Positions 48,896-57,999 of a stretch of DNA of 64,000 bases are shown piece by piece (positions within the stretch are counted from its first letter, which is position 1; every line of letters starts with the position of its first letter). Position numbers and translations under genes: made by a program. Origin of the DNA: Prosthecobacter sp. (GTDB lineage: Bacteria > Verrucomicrobiota > Verrucomicrobiia > Verrucomicrobiales > Verrucomicrobiaceae). The notes below the pieces were generated by a model, which was not told the origin of the DNA, did no database searches, and saw only the letters and a program-made list of their open reading frames with translations. Where the stretch lies: assembly GCA_019186985.1 (NCBI GenBank), contig JABARQ010000026.1:62001-126000 (forward strand), read 5' to 3'.

Positions 48896-49285
48896 TTACT
48901 CTTTAAGAGGAAAAGGAGTTTGAGGAAAAACTTGAATCTCCCAAAATACCGATAAAGCTGGCGTTGCGCTCCAGCGCGGGTGGCCTCGTTGAAGTAGAGG
49001 CAATGGTGATGCTGACACGGCGGCATTCCAAAGCCACTCCCCTGCCTGGAGCGCCCGTGTCAGAAACTCGATGCTTCGCCGAAGACTAGAGCGGGCTGGA
49101 TTCGTTTTCCCAAAGCCGGTGGGGACATTGATCAGGCGGTTTTCGCAGGGACCAGACGACCGGAGCCAATCGCTTTCACTCTGGCCCTGCTGCTTTTCAC
49201 CACAAGCAAGGCGCTGTTGGTAGACATAGGGCTTGCGCTTGTCTGTAAAGGCGGTGGAGAAGAAGGCTTTGAAGTCTTCGGGCAT
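48896..49285 (-). pseudogene. Broken Cas3-like helicase N-terminus
   Basis: The first 60 residues look like the start of a CRISPR helicase: MPEDFKAFFSTAFTDKRKPY, then VYQQRLA and a Walker A loop LINVPTGFGKT. They are similar in pattern but not identical to the N-terminus of the intact cas3 downstream. After GKT the reading frame continues for about 65 residues of non-helicase sequence and ends at 48896; none of the later helicase motifs is present. It is best read as a remnant of a second or earlier cas3, joined to unrelated (possibly dispersed-repeat) sequence. Confidence 0.6.
48960..48995 (-). repeat. Isolated CRISPR-repeat-like sequence upstream of csb1
   Basis: Read on the minus strand, this 36-bp stretch matches the plus-strand array repeat at 24 of 36 positions without gaps (23 of the first 30), including CTTCAACG and TGGAG. 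It lies inside the broken helicase ORF. The array hairpin is not conserved as such, though a different one (GCGCT / AGCGC) is possible. It could be a solo decayed repeat or a dispersed element that happens to resemble the repeat. Confidence 0.4.
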
Positions 49286-49706
49286 GGCGGGGACACAATA
49301 ACTTTGAGATTTCGGCTCGTCAGGGCATCCAAACTAGATGAGGAAGAGGGATGGGTTGGAGTGTTTTTCTGGGGAATTTTGAGTATTTGTATATTGATTG
49401 CCATGTCTTTTTCTTACAATCAGAATGTGTCGTGAGCTGATTGGAGGATGGATGGAAATGTGGGCTGGCGGGAGGCTTCCACTTTGTGGAGGGCTCTATG
49501 GAGGGACTCATGATCTGTGGAATCTGCCATCGGGGGTGGGACATTTGCTGGGGGAGGTTCCGAGTTTTTTTGGTTTTTTTGTTTAAGATGGGTGAAGCGT
49601 TCTTGAGGGGGATTGGAATCCAACCGGTTCCCGGGAGGTGTGGGGACGCTTTCGTGTGGGTGAAAGTCAGGCCGCACAGAGGATCCAGGGGACCGAGCGC
49701 CAGCAG
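49286..49706. other. Non-coding region upstream of the cas locus
   Basis: No convincing gene here. Locally AT-rich sequence (49360-49430; on the minus strand it includes TTGTAAGAAAAAGACATGG and AATATACAAAT) is the best place for a leftward promoter driving the cas operon, but a -35/-10 pair cannot be fixed. A run of T at 49563-49583 (TTTTTTTGGTTTTTTTG-like) lies further right. Confidence 0.4.
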
Positions 49707-49850
49707 GGCTGCAGCAGTCCAAAGAGGGCTTTTGCGCCAGCAGGGCTGGCTTGGGGAAGGCGGCAGCAGGGCTGCAGCAGTCCAAGGAGGGCTTTTGCGC
49801 CAGCAGGGCTGGCTAGGGGAAAGCGGCAGCAGGCTGCAGCAGTCCAAGGA
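49707..49850. repeat. Imperfect 62-63 bp tandem repeat
   Basis: Two full and one partial unit, each containing GGCTGCAGCAGTCCAA, then GAGGGCTTTTGCGCCAGCAG and a GGCTGGCT segment; unit starts are 63 and 62 bp apart (GCAGCAG at 49711, 49774 and 49836). It lies between the glcD-like gene end and the cas locus. Frames across it stay open on both strands by composition, but they are not genes. Confidence 0.85.
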
Positions 49851-49921
49851 AAAGAGGGCCCTCAGGGCTGGCTCAGTCCAAGGAAAGGCGGGCGGGGCCC
49901 TCAAGGATGAGCGTGCGTGTT

Positions 49922-51295
49922 TCAGCCCAGGAACTTGCCGGGATTTAGGATGCCCTTGGGATCGAGGGCGGCCTTGACCTTCAGATGGGCTTCATGGGCG
50001 GCGTCGCTGACGGCGTGACGCCACCAGCGTTTTTTGGCGATGCCGACGCCGTGCTCGCCGGTGATGGCGCCGTTCCAGGCGATGATCTGATGGAAAAGCG
50101 CGTCGAGCGCCTCCTCGGCGCGTTCCCGGATGGCGGGTTCGTCCATGGTCGGCACCATGATGTTGACGTGGATGTTGCCGTCGCCGGCATGACCAAAGCA
50201 GGCCACGGGGAAGCCGTGCCTGGCCTGAAGCTGCTCGGCGAAGTCCACCAGGTCCACCAGCCGGCTGCGTGGTACCACGATGTCCTCGTTGAGCTTGATG
50301 AGGCCGGTGTTGCGCAGGCTGTAGCTGAACTCGCGGCGCAGCTTCCAGAAACGCTCGCAGGCCTCCTCGCCCAGGGCTTCCTCCAGCTCGATGCAGCCCA
50401 GGCTGCGGACGAGATCTGCGAGGAGCGCGAGTTCACCCTTCACCGACGATTCATGGCCGTCGATCTCCACCAGCAGATGCGCGTCACCCCGGGGCGTGAC
50501 GGATTCTCCGAGATACTCACGGGCGGCGCGCAGGGTGAACTTGTCGGCGATTTCCAGGGCGCTGGGCAGGAAGCCGGAGTTCAGGATGCGCTGCACCGCG
50601 TTGGCGGCCTCGGCAAAGGTGCGGAATCCGGCGGAGAGCATCGCGCGCGTCGGCGGATGCGGGATCAGGCGCAGCGTGGCCTGGGTGACGACGCCCAGCA
50701 TGCCTTCGCTGCCGACCATGAGGCCGACGAGGTCAAAGCCGGTCTTGTTCTTGTGGCAGCGACCGCCCGCCTTCACGAGGCTGCCGTCCGCCAGCACGGC
50801 CTCCAAACCGAGCACATAATGACGGGTCACGCCATACTTCAGGCAGCGCGGGCCGCCGGCATTGGTGGCGATGTTGCCACCGAGGCTGCATTCCTTCAGG
50901 GAGGCGGGGTCGGGCGGATAAAACCAGCCCAGCTCGCGCACCGCCTTCTGAAGGTCGCCGGTGATGACGCCGGGCTCGACGACGGCCACGCCATCGGCCG
51001 TGTTCACCTCGAGGATCCGGTTCATGCCAAGCACGGAGAGGGCGATGCCGCCCTGGGCGGGCACGCAGCCGCCGACGTAGCCGACCCTGGCGCCCTGGGG
51101 CGTGACCGGCACGCCGTGTTCGGTGGCATAACGAAGAGTTTGGGCGACGTCCTCCGCCGACTTCGCATGAACCACGACCTGCGGCGGGCTGGAGGCAAAC
51201 CACTTGTCCGTGGCATGGGCGGCGAGGTCGGGCACGGAGACGGAGATGCGGCCGGGTCCGAGCAGGGAGGAGAGGTCGTCGGCGAGGGAGGACAT
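49922..51295 (-). CDS. glcD: FAD-binding oxidase, glycolate/D-lactate type (GlcD-like)
   Basis: A 457-residue flavoprotein of the vanillyl-alcohol oxidase superfamily. The FAD-binding PCMH domain (about residues 40-220) includes PVTPQGARVGYVGGCVPAQG, the VVEPGVITGD segment and SLGGNIATNAGGPRCLKYG. The C-terminal FAD-oxidase domain has the metal-binding CFGHAGDGNIHVNIM and ends with GAITGEHGVGIAKKRWW. Such enzymes oxidise glycolate or D-lactate to the keto acid and pass electrons to quinone, sometimes with GlcE/GlcF, which are not seen here. It is divergent from the DUF1501 gene. Confidence 0.92.
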   Translation of the reverse strand: MSSLADDLSSLLGPGRISVSVPDLAAHATDKWFASSPPQVVVHAKSAEDVAQTLRYATEHGVPVTPQGARVGYVGGCVPAQGGIALSVLGMNRILEVNTADGVAVVEPGVITGDLQKAVRELGWFYPPDPASLKECSLGGNIATNAGGPRCLKYGVTRHYVLGLEAVLADGSLVKAGGRCHKNKTGFDLVGLMVGSEGMLGVVTQATLRLIPHPPTRAMLSAGFRTFAEAANAVQRILNSGFLPSALEIADKFTLRAAREYLGESVTPRGDAHLLVEIDGHESSVKGELALLADLVRSLGCIELEEALGEEACERFWKLRREFSYSLRNTGLIKLNEDIVVPRSRLVDLVDFAEQLQARHGFPVACFGHAGDGNIHVNIMVPTMDEPAIRERAEEALDALFHQIIAWNGAITGEHGVGIAKKRWWRHAVSDAAHEAHLKVKAALDPKGILNPGKFLG

Positions 51296-51438
51296 GGGCT
51301 CTTCCTTAATGCAGGGCGGGGGATGGGCAAGCGGCCTCCTGCGGCCCTGTCGTCGTCCTGGGATTAAATCACAAAAACCGTCCGCCTCCTGACAATCCAG
51401 GAAAGGTCGCAGCGTAGGTTAGGGCGCTCCGCCAGACC

Positions 51439-52872
51439 ATGCATACGCCGCTTTTCCGTCCTTCGATGGATCGCCGGGCCTTTCTCACGGCCTCGACGAT
51501 GGGCCTGGCATCCCTGGGGTTCCGGGGCGGTTTGAAGGGCACCACGGCCGCGCCGGCGGCCCTGCCGACCCTGGCGAAACCCGCGAAATCGACGGTGCTG
51601 TTCTTCTTGTGCGGCGGTTCGTCGCACATCGACATGTGGGACATGAAGCCGCAGGCGCCCCTGGAATACCGTGGCGAGTTCAAGCCCATGCGCACGACGG
51701 GTGATGAGATCGTGCTGTGCGAGCACCTGCCGCTGCTGGCGAAGCAGGCGCATCGTTTTGCGATGGTGCATGGCGTCACCGACGGCGGCCGGGCGACGGG
51801 CGATCATCACGCCGGCTATTATTACAACCTCACCGGTCACGCTCCGGACCCGACCTTCAAGCAGCAGGGCAACGATCGTCGGCCGTATCCGGAGGACTGG
51901 CCCTACATGGGCAGCGTGGTGGCGATGAAGCGGGCCGCGCATCCGACATTGCCTTCCCTGATCACGCTGCCGCACAAGCCGAGCAAGCTGCCCTTCACCC
52001 GGCCCGGCCAGTTCGCCGGGCGCATCGGCATGGAGCACGACCCGTTTTTCCTGAACGGGAACTTTGACGAGCCGCTGAAGTTTGCCTCGCCGACCCTTTC
52101 CATGGCAGGCGGCATGTCCGCCGCGAGAATGCAGGACCGCAAGTCGCTGCTGGCCGCGATGAACGAGGCACGCCGGGAGCTGGATCACGAGATGGCGATT
52201 CAAAACTACGCCAGGCAGCAGGAGCGGGCCTTTGACCTCCTTTCCTCCAGCAGCACCGCCAATGCCTTTGACATCCAGAGCGAACCCCAGGCGCTGCGGG
52301 AGCGTTACGGCCAGGACATCAACGGCATGAGCCTGCTGATGGCGCGGCGGCTGGTCGAGGCGGGCGTGCCTTTCGTCACCGTCTTCTGGAAGGAGGACGA
52401 GCGTCTGCACAACCAGTGCAAGAGCGCGGGCGGCTGGGACACGCATGGCGACAACTTCAACTGCCTGCGCCAGCATCTGCTGCCCAAGTTTGACCGGGGA
52501 TTCAGCGCGTTCCTGGAGGACATGTCCTCGCGTGGCCTGCTGGATGAAACCCTCGTTTTGGTCACCAGCGAAATGGGGCGCATGCCCAAGGTGGGTGACC
52601 GTCGCAGCGGTGGCCCCGGTGGTGCGGGCCGTGATCACTGGACCTCCTGCATGAGCGTCCTCATGGCCGGAGCCGGAGTGCAGGGGGGCAGGGTGGTGGG
52701 TGAAACCGACGCCCGGGCTGAATTCCCGAAGGACCGGCCCATCTATCCGGAGGACGTCACCCGCACGGTTTATTATGCCATGGGCCTCGAAAACCTTGAT
52801 GCCCAGGATCGTTTGGGACGCGTCTACAATCTTCTGGAGGAGGGCAGGCCGTTGGTGGAACTGTTTGGTTGA
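51439..52872 (+). CDS. DUF1501 family protein with Tat signal
   Basis: A 477-residue DUF1501 protein (alkaline-phosphatase-like fold, abundant in Planctomycetes and Verrucomicrobia). A twin-arginine-like signal is visible (DRRAFLTASTMGLASLG); the ATG at 51466 just before it is an alternative start. Family landmarks are LCGGSSHIDMWDMKP, FKPMRTTGDEIVLCEHLPLL, GGWDTHGDNFNCLR and LVTSEMGRMPKV. These proteins usually pair with DUF1553 cytochrome-like proteins; none is adjacent here. Biochemical role is not established; export and possible sulfatase-like metal site are inferred. Confidence 0.92.
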   Translation: MHTPLFRPSMDRRAFLTASTMGLASLGFRGGLKGTTAAPAALPTLAKPAKSTVLFFLCGGSSHIDMWDMKPQAPLEYRGEFKPMRTTGDEIVLCEHLPLLAKQAHRFAMVHGVTDGGRATGDHHAGYYYNLTGHAPDPTFKQQGNDRRPYPEDWPYMGSVVAMKRAAHPTLPSLITLPHKPSKLPFTRPGQFAGRIGMEHDPFFLNGNFDEPLKFASPTLSMAGGMSAARMQDRKSLLAAMNEARRELDHEMAIQNYARQQERAFDLLSSSSTANAFDIQSEPQALRERYGQDINGMSLLMARRLVEAGVPFVTVFWKEDERLHNQCKSAGGWDTHGDNFNCLRQHLLPKFDRGFSAFLEDMSSRGLLDETLVLVTSEMGRMPKVGDRRSGGPGGAGRDHWTSCMSVLMAGAGVQGGRVVGETDARAEFPKDRPIYPEDVTRTVYYAMGLENLDAQDRLGRVYNLLEEGRPLVELFG

Positions 52873-52978
52873 GTAGTACCCGGGCAGGGGAAAGGCTGGA
52901 AACCCCTTTTGCAAAAGCAGGCGGCGACGTTATAGGAGCGGCTGACGTAATTGTTTTCTCCCCCCATCCACCATTCTC

Positions 52979-55060
52979 ATGTCTGACGATCCATCCCCCC
53001 GCAATGACGGACCCAGCCGGCGCAACCAGGAGCCGCCGTTCAATTGGAAGGGTTTCCTCCTGCTGGCGGTTGTCGTCCTGCTGGTGGGGTCCGGCCTGAT
53101 GGTCGGCAAGGAGGCCACCCGCCCCCAGGAGATCACCTACCGTGAGTTCGTGCAATACGTCGAGGGTGACAAGATCGACCGTGAGCAGGATCTGAAGCTC
53201 ATCCAGCAGGACACCACCTCGGCGGAGTACATCGAGGGGTATGCGCTTCGTTCCAAGTCTCCTGAGACTGCGGCGACTGGAGCAGCACCTGAAAAGCCCA
53301 CGGCCGCCGTGGCGCGTCGCAATGTGGCGAAGTTCACCGTTCCCGTCTCGATCCAGTATCAGAAGGAGGAGCTGCAGGAGCTGCTGAAGAAGCACAACCT
53401 GGTGCTCATCCCCCAGTATAAAAACGATCCCTGGGGCGCGATTTTGATCTCGATGCTGCCCATCATGATGGTGCTGCTGCTCATCTACTTCCTGGTTCGT
53501 CAGCAGATCAAGACCGCGGGCCGCGGGGCGCTGAACTTCGGCAAAAGCCGCGCCAAGATGCTGTCCCAGGACCGCAACAAGGTGACCTTCAAGGACGTGG
53601 CCGGGGTCGAGGAGGCCAAGGACGAGGTTCAGGAGCTGGTCGAGTTCCTGAAGGATCCGAAGAAGTTTCAGAAGCTGGGCGGCAAGATCCCGAAGGGCGT
53701 GCTCATGAACGGCCCGCCTGGAACCGGCAAGACCCTGCTCGCCAGGGCCATCGCCGGAGAGGCGGACGTGCCCTTCTTCAGCATCAGCGGCTCGGACTTT
53801 GTGGAAATGTTTGTCGGCGTCGGCGCCAGCCGCGTGCGCGACATGTTTGAGCAGGGCAAGAAGAACGCGCCCTGCCTGATCTTCATCGATGAGATCGACG
53901 CCGTGGGCCGTCACCGTGGCCACGGCCTTGGCGGCGGGCACGATGAGCGTGAGCAGACGCTGAACGCGCTGCTGGTGGAGATGGACGGCTTTGACACCCA
54001 GGAGGGCATCATCATCATCGCCGCCACCAACCGCCCGGACGTCCTGGATCCCGCGCTGCTGCGCCCCGGCCGTTTTGACCGCCAGGTCACGGTGTCCCTG
54101 CCGGACGTGAAGGGCCGCGAGGAGATCCTGCGCGTGCATTCCAAGAAGGTGAAGCTGAGTGAAAACGCCGACCTCAACAAGATCGCCAGGGGCACGCCCG
54201 GCTTCTCCGGCGCCGAGCTGGCGAACCTGATCAACGAGGCCGCCCTGCTCGCCGCCCGCCGCAGCATGAAGGCCATCACCAGCGCCGAGCTGGAGGAGGC
54301 CCGCGACAAGGTGCGCTGGGGCCGTGAGCGCCGCAGCCTGGCGCTCAGCGACAAGGAGAAGGAGAACACCGCCTACCATGAGGCCGGTCATGCCATCCTC
54401 ATCGAGCTTCTGGAGCACACCTCACCGCTGCACAAGGTCACCATCATCCCGCGCGGCCCCAGCCTGGGCTCCACGATGTGGCTGCCTGAGGAGGACAAGT
54501 TCACGCACCGCAAGAGCGAGCTGCTCGACGACCTCGTGGTCGCCATGGGCGGCCGTGTGGCCGAGGAGATCCAGTTTGGCGACGTGACGAACGGCGCGAT
54601 GGGCGACATCCGCCAGGCCACCGGCATCGCCCGCAACATGGTCTGCGCCTGGGGCATGAGCGAGAAGATGGGCATGGTCGAGTACAGCGACGGCGACCAG
54701 GCGGTCTTCCTGGCGCGTGATCTTGGACGCAGCCGCGGCTACAGCGGCGCCACGGCCCAGAAGATCGACGAGGAGGTGAAGCGCCTGATTGACGAGGCCT
54801 ACCAGAAGGCGCGTGACATCCTGCTTTCGAACAAGGACAAGCTGGACGCCATCGCCCATGCCCTGCTCGAATACGAGACGCTCGACGGCGCCCACATCAA
54901 GGAGATCATGGAGCACGGGCGGATTCTCAATCCTCCGTCCAACAAGCTGCCGCCCTCGCAGCCGCCGCCGATTCCGAAGGCGGCGGACACGCGTTCGCCG
55001 AACCAGGACAGCGAGGATGAGGCCGGTCTTCCCGGCGGGCTCATCGGCGTGCCCACCTGA
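52979..55060 (+). CDS. ftsH: ATP-dependent zinc metalloprotease FtsH
   Basis: A 693-residue membrane AAA+ protease. It has an N-terminal TM helix ([18 protein letters not shown]), a periplasmic domain to about residue 150, a second TM ([18 protein letters not shown]), the AAA module with Walker A GPPGTGKT at 245-252 and Walker [12 protein letters not shown], the arginine-finger region LLRPGRFDR, and the zinc site HEAGH at 467-471. The C-terminal tail is Pro-rich and short. FtsH hexamers degrade misassembled membrane proteins and regulatory proteins. The periplasmic part contains an Ala/Thr-rich insert (about residues 95-115). The start is ATG at 52979. Confidence 0.98.
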   Translation: MSDDPSPRNDGPSRRNQEPPFNWKGFLLLAVVVLLVGSGLMVGKEATRPQEITYREFVQYVEGDKIDREQDLKLIQQDTTSAEYIEGYALRSKSPETAATGAAPEKPTAAVARRNVAKFTVPVSIQYQKEELQELLKKHNLVLIPQYKNDPWGAILISMLPIMMVLLLIYFLVRQQIKTAGRGALNFGKSRAKMLSQDRNKVTFKDVAGVEEAKDEVQELVEFLKDPKKFQKLGGKIPKGVLMNGPPGTGKTLLARAIAGEADVPFFSISGSDFVEMFVGVGASRVRDMFEQGKKNAPCLIFIDEIDAVGRHRGHGLGGGHDEREQTLNALLVEMDGFDTQEGIIIIAATNRPDVLDPALLRPGRFDRQVTVSLPDVKGREEILRVHSKKVKLSENADLNKIARGTPGFSGAELANLINEAALLAARRSMKAITSAELEEARDKVRWGRERRSLALSDKEKENTAYHEAGHAILIELLEHTSPLHKVTIIPRGPSLGSTMWLPEEDKFTHRKSELLDDLVVAMGGRVAEEIQFGDVTNGAMGDIRQATGIARNMVCAWGMSEKMGMVEYSDGDQAVFLARDLGRSRGYSGATAQKIDEEVKRLIDEAYQKARDILLSNKDKLDAIAHALLEYETLDGAHIKEIMEHGRILNPPSNKLPPSQPPPIPKAADTRSPNQDSEDEAGLPGGLIGVPT

Positions 55061-55141
55061 TGACGCCAGGTTTCCTGGTTGAGACCGCTCCTGTGCGGCG
55101 GGGAAGCCCGGACCGGACTCCGCCCCAACCCTTCTTTTTTC

Positions 55142-55675
55142 ATGCCCAGCCAGTTTGACATCGAATACGCCGTGGAGAACACGCAGGTCCTTCACGAGCC
55201 GGACCGCCGCATCGACACCTTTGGTTCGACCCGGTTTGAGTTCCAGCTTGTCTCGGAGCTGATGGACCGTGTGAACGCCACCCGCATCCGCAGCGGCCAG
55301 ATCCTGGCGGAGAAGCCCATGATCGTCAGGCCCGACCCTGAGTCGGTCGCCAGCTTTGACTTTGAAGGCTTCGGCCCGCAGGGCGAGGCGTTTGGCGACT
55401 TCCTGAAGGAGAATGTCCACCGGCTGGCGCTCCTGAAGTATGGCTTCCGCTTCCAGATGCAGGACATGCAGGAGGACATCGTCCATGAGTCCATGAGCGT
55501 GGTCTGCGACAAGCTCCTGGAGGATGTCCGGCGCACCGGCAACCCCATGCGGGCCATCATCGCGGGCGTGGACGACACCTGGGAGATCAGCCTGCTCAAG
55601 TTCACGGTCGAGATGATCGAGAAGTCCCACAAGATCAACCTCTTCGACTTCAAGCGCCGCGGCCTGCTGGGCTGA
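55142..55675 (+). CDS. Conserved hypothetical protein (177 aa)
   Basis: The ATG at 55142 follows a purine-poor leader but gives the compact protein start MPSQFDIEYAVENTQVLHEP. The product is soluble, alpha/beta, with no membrane segment or catalytic motif I can name: VSELMDRVNATRIRSGQIL, then FRFQMQDMQEDIVHESMSVV and MRAIIAGVDDTWEISLLKFT. It sits between ftsH and the LysM gene, and only 13 bp separate it from the latter, so the two are probably co-transcribed. I do not recognise the family. Confidence 0.8.
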   Translation: MPSQFDIEYAVENTQVLHEPDRRIDTFGSTRFEFQLVSELMDRVNATRIRSGQILAEKPMIVRPDPESVASFDFEGFGPQGEAFGDFLKENVHRLALLKYGFRFQMQDMQEDIVHESMSVVCDKLLEDVRRTGNPMRAIIAGVDDTWEISLLKFTVEMIEKSHKINLFDFKRRGLLG

Positions 55676-55688
55676 AGATTGAAACGAG

Positions 55689-56609
55689 ATGGCCCGCACG
55701 CAGCTCAAGCTCCTTCTTTTTCTGATCGTGCTCGGCATCACGCTGGGCTGCATGGCCGCCGCGTACTACATTTACGAAAAGGTCCTGCGGCCCGAGAAGC
55801 TGATCCAGCAGGAGATGGCGGCGATCAAGAAGGTGGACATGCCGCGCATCGACCCCGGCGCGAAAAGGTTTGAGGCCGCCGTGGCGATGATCAAGGAGGG
55901 CCGGGTGCCCGAGGGCCGGGACGCGCTTTACAAGCTCCTGAAGCAGTTCCCCGACTCCGCCACCTGCGCCGAGGCCAAGCGCATCATCGGCGAGATCAAC
56001 CTGGACGAGCTGTTTTCCACCGACCTGAAGTCCGGGCGCAGGGACTACATCGTGCAGCCTGGCGACTCCCTGGCCCTGATCGCCGGGCGGCAGAACACGA
56101 CCATCGACATGATCGTGAAGCTGAACGGGCTGATGGGGACGGTGCTTCAGCCCGGGGATCACCTGGCCATCGTGCCGCTGGAGTTTTCCGTGGACGTGGA
56201 TGTCTCCAACAAGACGGTCACGCTGTTCCGGAACGTGGGTGACAAGCGTTATTTCTTCAAGGAGTACCAGGCCCGCGACCTCCGGCTGCCGCCAGGGATG
56301 AAGGTGCCGGCCGAGATGGAGGTGAAGGGCAAGTCCGCCTCCGTGGACGGCAGGTCCGTGCTGTCCACCGACCCGCGATACGTCGAGGCCGAGAAGTGGC
56401 TGCCCGGCAGCCGTCCCGGAGTGGTTTTGCGCACTCCGCCGGTGTCCAGGGCCGTGCCCGTGCCTGAAAATCCGCCAGTTGCCCCCGGGGCCGAACTGGC
56501 CGACCCGTCCGCGTTTGCCCCTGAATCCGGCGTCTTTTTGGAGCGCGCCGACCTCGAAGAACTGTTTGCGCTCGTCCGCAACGGCTCAAAACTCCACTTC
56601 ATCCGCTGA
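55689..56609 (+). CDS. LysM protein with a truncated L,D-transpeptidase-like segment
   Basis: A 306-residue membrane-anchored protein. An N-terminal TM anchor (LLLFLIVLGITLGCMAAAYY) is followed by a TPR-like helical pair (about residues 60-105), then a LysM domain (about 117-165: DYIVQPGDSLALIAGRQNTT, LNGLMGTVLQPGDHLAIVP) that should bind peptidoglycan. After it, FSVDVDVSNKTVTLFRNVGD resembles the first strands of an L,D-transpeptidase domain, but the catalytic HG/SHGC motif never appears and the protein ends in a Pro-rich linker. It is probably a cell-wall-binding structural or regulatory protein. It ends 23 bp before accA. Confidence 0.8.
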   Translation: MARTQLKLLLFLIVLGITLGCMAAAYYIYEKVLRPEKLIQQEMAAIKKVDMPRIDPGAKRFEAAVAMIKEGRVPEGRDALYKLLKQFPDSATCAEAKRIIGEINLDELFSTDLKSGRRDYIVQPGDSLALIAGRQNTTIDMIVKLNGLMGTVLQPGDHLAIVPLEFSVDVDVSNKTVTLFRNVGDKRYFFKEYQARDLRLPPGMKVPAEMEVKGKSASVDGRSVLSTDPRYVEAEKWLPGSRPGVVLRTPPVSRAVPVPENPPVAPGAELADPSAFAPESGVFLERADLEELFALVRNGSKLHFIR

Positions 56610-56632
56610 CCGCCCCAACCAACCCTTTGATC

Positions 56633-57592
56633 ATGAAGCAAGTCCTGGAATTCGAAAAGCCCGCCATCAAGCTCCGCGAGGAGCTCGAAGACCTCCGCAA
56701 GAAGCAAGCGTCGAAGCCCTCCGACCGCCTGGCGGCCCAGATCAACGAACTCGAGCTGAAGCTGGAGAACCTGATGCGGGACATCCACAACAACCTCAAC
56801 CCCTGGCAGCGCGTGCAAATCTCCCGCCACATCAACCGGCCCTTCATGCTGGATTACGTGAAGCACTGCTGTGATGAATTCATCGAGATCCATGGCGACC
56901 GCCATATTGGTGACGACGCCGCCATGCCGGCCGGCTTTGCCATCTGGGGAGGCCGCAGGGTCGTGGTCATCGGCCATCAGAAGGGCAGGGACACCAAGGA
57001 AAACCTGCTGCGCAACTTCGGCAGCGCCCACCCGGAAGGCTACCGCAAGGCGCTGCGCGTCATGAAGCTCGCTGAAAAGTTCGGCCTGCCCGTCGTCACC
57101 CTGATCGACACCCCCGGGGCCTTCCCCGGCATCGGCGCCGAGGAGCGCAACATCGCCGAGGCCATCGCCTTCAACCTTCGTGAAATGATGACCCTGCGCA
57201 CGCCCGTTGTCGCCGTGGTCATCGGCGAGGGCGGCTCCGGAGGCGCCCTGGGCATCGGCATCGCCGACAGGGTGCTCATGATGGAGAACGCCTATTACAG
57301 CGTGATCAGCCCCGAAGGCTGCGCCGCCATCCTCTGGAAGCATCGCGAGCACGCCCCCGAAGCCGCCTCTGCGCTGAAGCTCAGCGCCCAGGACCTTTCG
57401 GCGCTCGGCATCATTGACGGCGTGGTTCCCGAGCCGATCGGCGGCGCGCATCATGATCATGCGACGGCGGCGGCGGCGCTGAAGGATGCCGTGCTCCAGG
57501 CCATCGCCGGGCTGGAAAACATCCCCGCGCAGGAACTGCTGGACCAGCGTTATCAGAAGTTCCGCGCCCTGGGCAAGTACACGGAGAACTGA
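56633..57592 (+). CDS. accA: Acetyl-CoA carboxylase carboxyltransferase subunit alpha
   Basis: A 319-residue AccA. The ATG at 56633 gives the standard start (MKQVLEFEKPAIKLREELED). The crotonase-like carboxyltransferase core is well conserved: QISRHINRPFMLDYV, FIEIHGDRHIGDDAAM, LIDTPGAFPGIGAEERN, IGEGGSGGALGIGIADRVLM and SPEGCAAILWK. With AccD it transfers the carboxyl group from biotin to acetyl-CoA, the first step of fatty-acid synthesis. The subunit is separate, not fused to AccD. Confidence 0.97.
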   Translation: MKQVLEFEKPAIKLREELEDLRKKQASKPSDRLAAQINELELKLENLMRDIHNNLNPWQRVQISRHINRPFMLDYVKHCCDEFIEIHGDRHIGDDAAMPAGFAIWGGRRVVVIGHQKGRDTKENLLRNFGSAHPEGYRKALRVMKLAEKFGLPVVTLIDTPGAFPGIGAEERNIAEAIAFNLREMMTLRTPVVAVVIGEGGSGGALGIGIADRVLMMENAYYSVISPEGCAAILWKHREHAPEAASALKLSAQDLSALGIIDGVVPEPIGGAHHDHATAAAALKDAVLQAIAGLENIPAQELLDQRYQKFRALGKYTEN

Positions 57593-57635
57593 AGCTTGAA
57601 ACGCCCCGGCAGTTCATGACAGGCCGTGTCTCGGG

Positions 57636-57782
57636 TCAGGATCGCGGGCTGTCCTGACGGCCCTGGTCGAGCCTGGCAAGCATCGCGCGGATGTCCCTGG
57701 CCCCCTTGACGGCGACAAGGACGGTGGCGCTGGCATACCAGGCCAGCGCGGAAAGGGTGAGGACGAACCAGAAGGCGGCCAT
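57636..57782 (-). CDS. Small single-pass membrane protein (48 aa)
   Basis: A short leftward gene convergent with accA. The product begins with a TM helix (MAAFWFVLTLSALAWYASAT followed by VLVAV) and ends in a basic, polar tail (KGARDIRAMLARLDQGRQDS). Codon use is like the host's, with G or C in nearly every third position, which supports coding. Family unknown; such small proteins are often missed by gene finders. Confidence 0.6.
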   Translation of the reverse strand: MAAFWFVLTLSALAWYASATVLVAVKGARDIRAMLARLDQGRQDSPRS

Positions 57783-57825
57783 GGCCAGGTGATAACGGCT
57801 TGACCGAACCAAGTTTGCAAAAGAT

Positions 57826-57853
57826 CCAGGGGCTTGAAGGCGGAGGCCCCTGG
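57826..57853. terminator. Inverted repeat before the TPR gene
   Basis: CCAGGGGC and GCCCCTGG pair as an 8-bp stem with a 12-nt loop. There is no T-run after it. A second palindrome, CCCGGCATGCCGGG at 57917-57930, is followed by GATTTT. Either could end transcription from accA into the large TPR gene. Confidence 0.4.
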
Positions 57854-57999
57854 GCGCCGGGATTCGAGGGGCAGCCTGGATTCAGCACCTGCCCCGTCGT
57901 TTCAACCCCTCCTTTTCCCGGCATGCCGGGGATTTTGGCTGGTTCCGTGACGGCGGCGTGATAGCCTGGGCGTTGTTCGTATTGGTTGTGTCTCCTGTG

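Noticed and set aside
49132-49404. 90-aa minus-strand ORF overlapping the broken helicase.
   Set aside because: It is Ser/Pro/Thr-rich and out of frame with the helicase motif, which is the better explanation of the coding signal.
49320-49977. ORFs of 178-194 aa on both strands over the 62-bp tandem repeat.
   Set aside because: Their repeated Trp/Ala/Pro-rich segments come from the tandem repeat itself and no start region or domain supports them.
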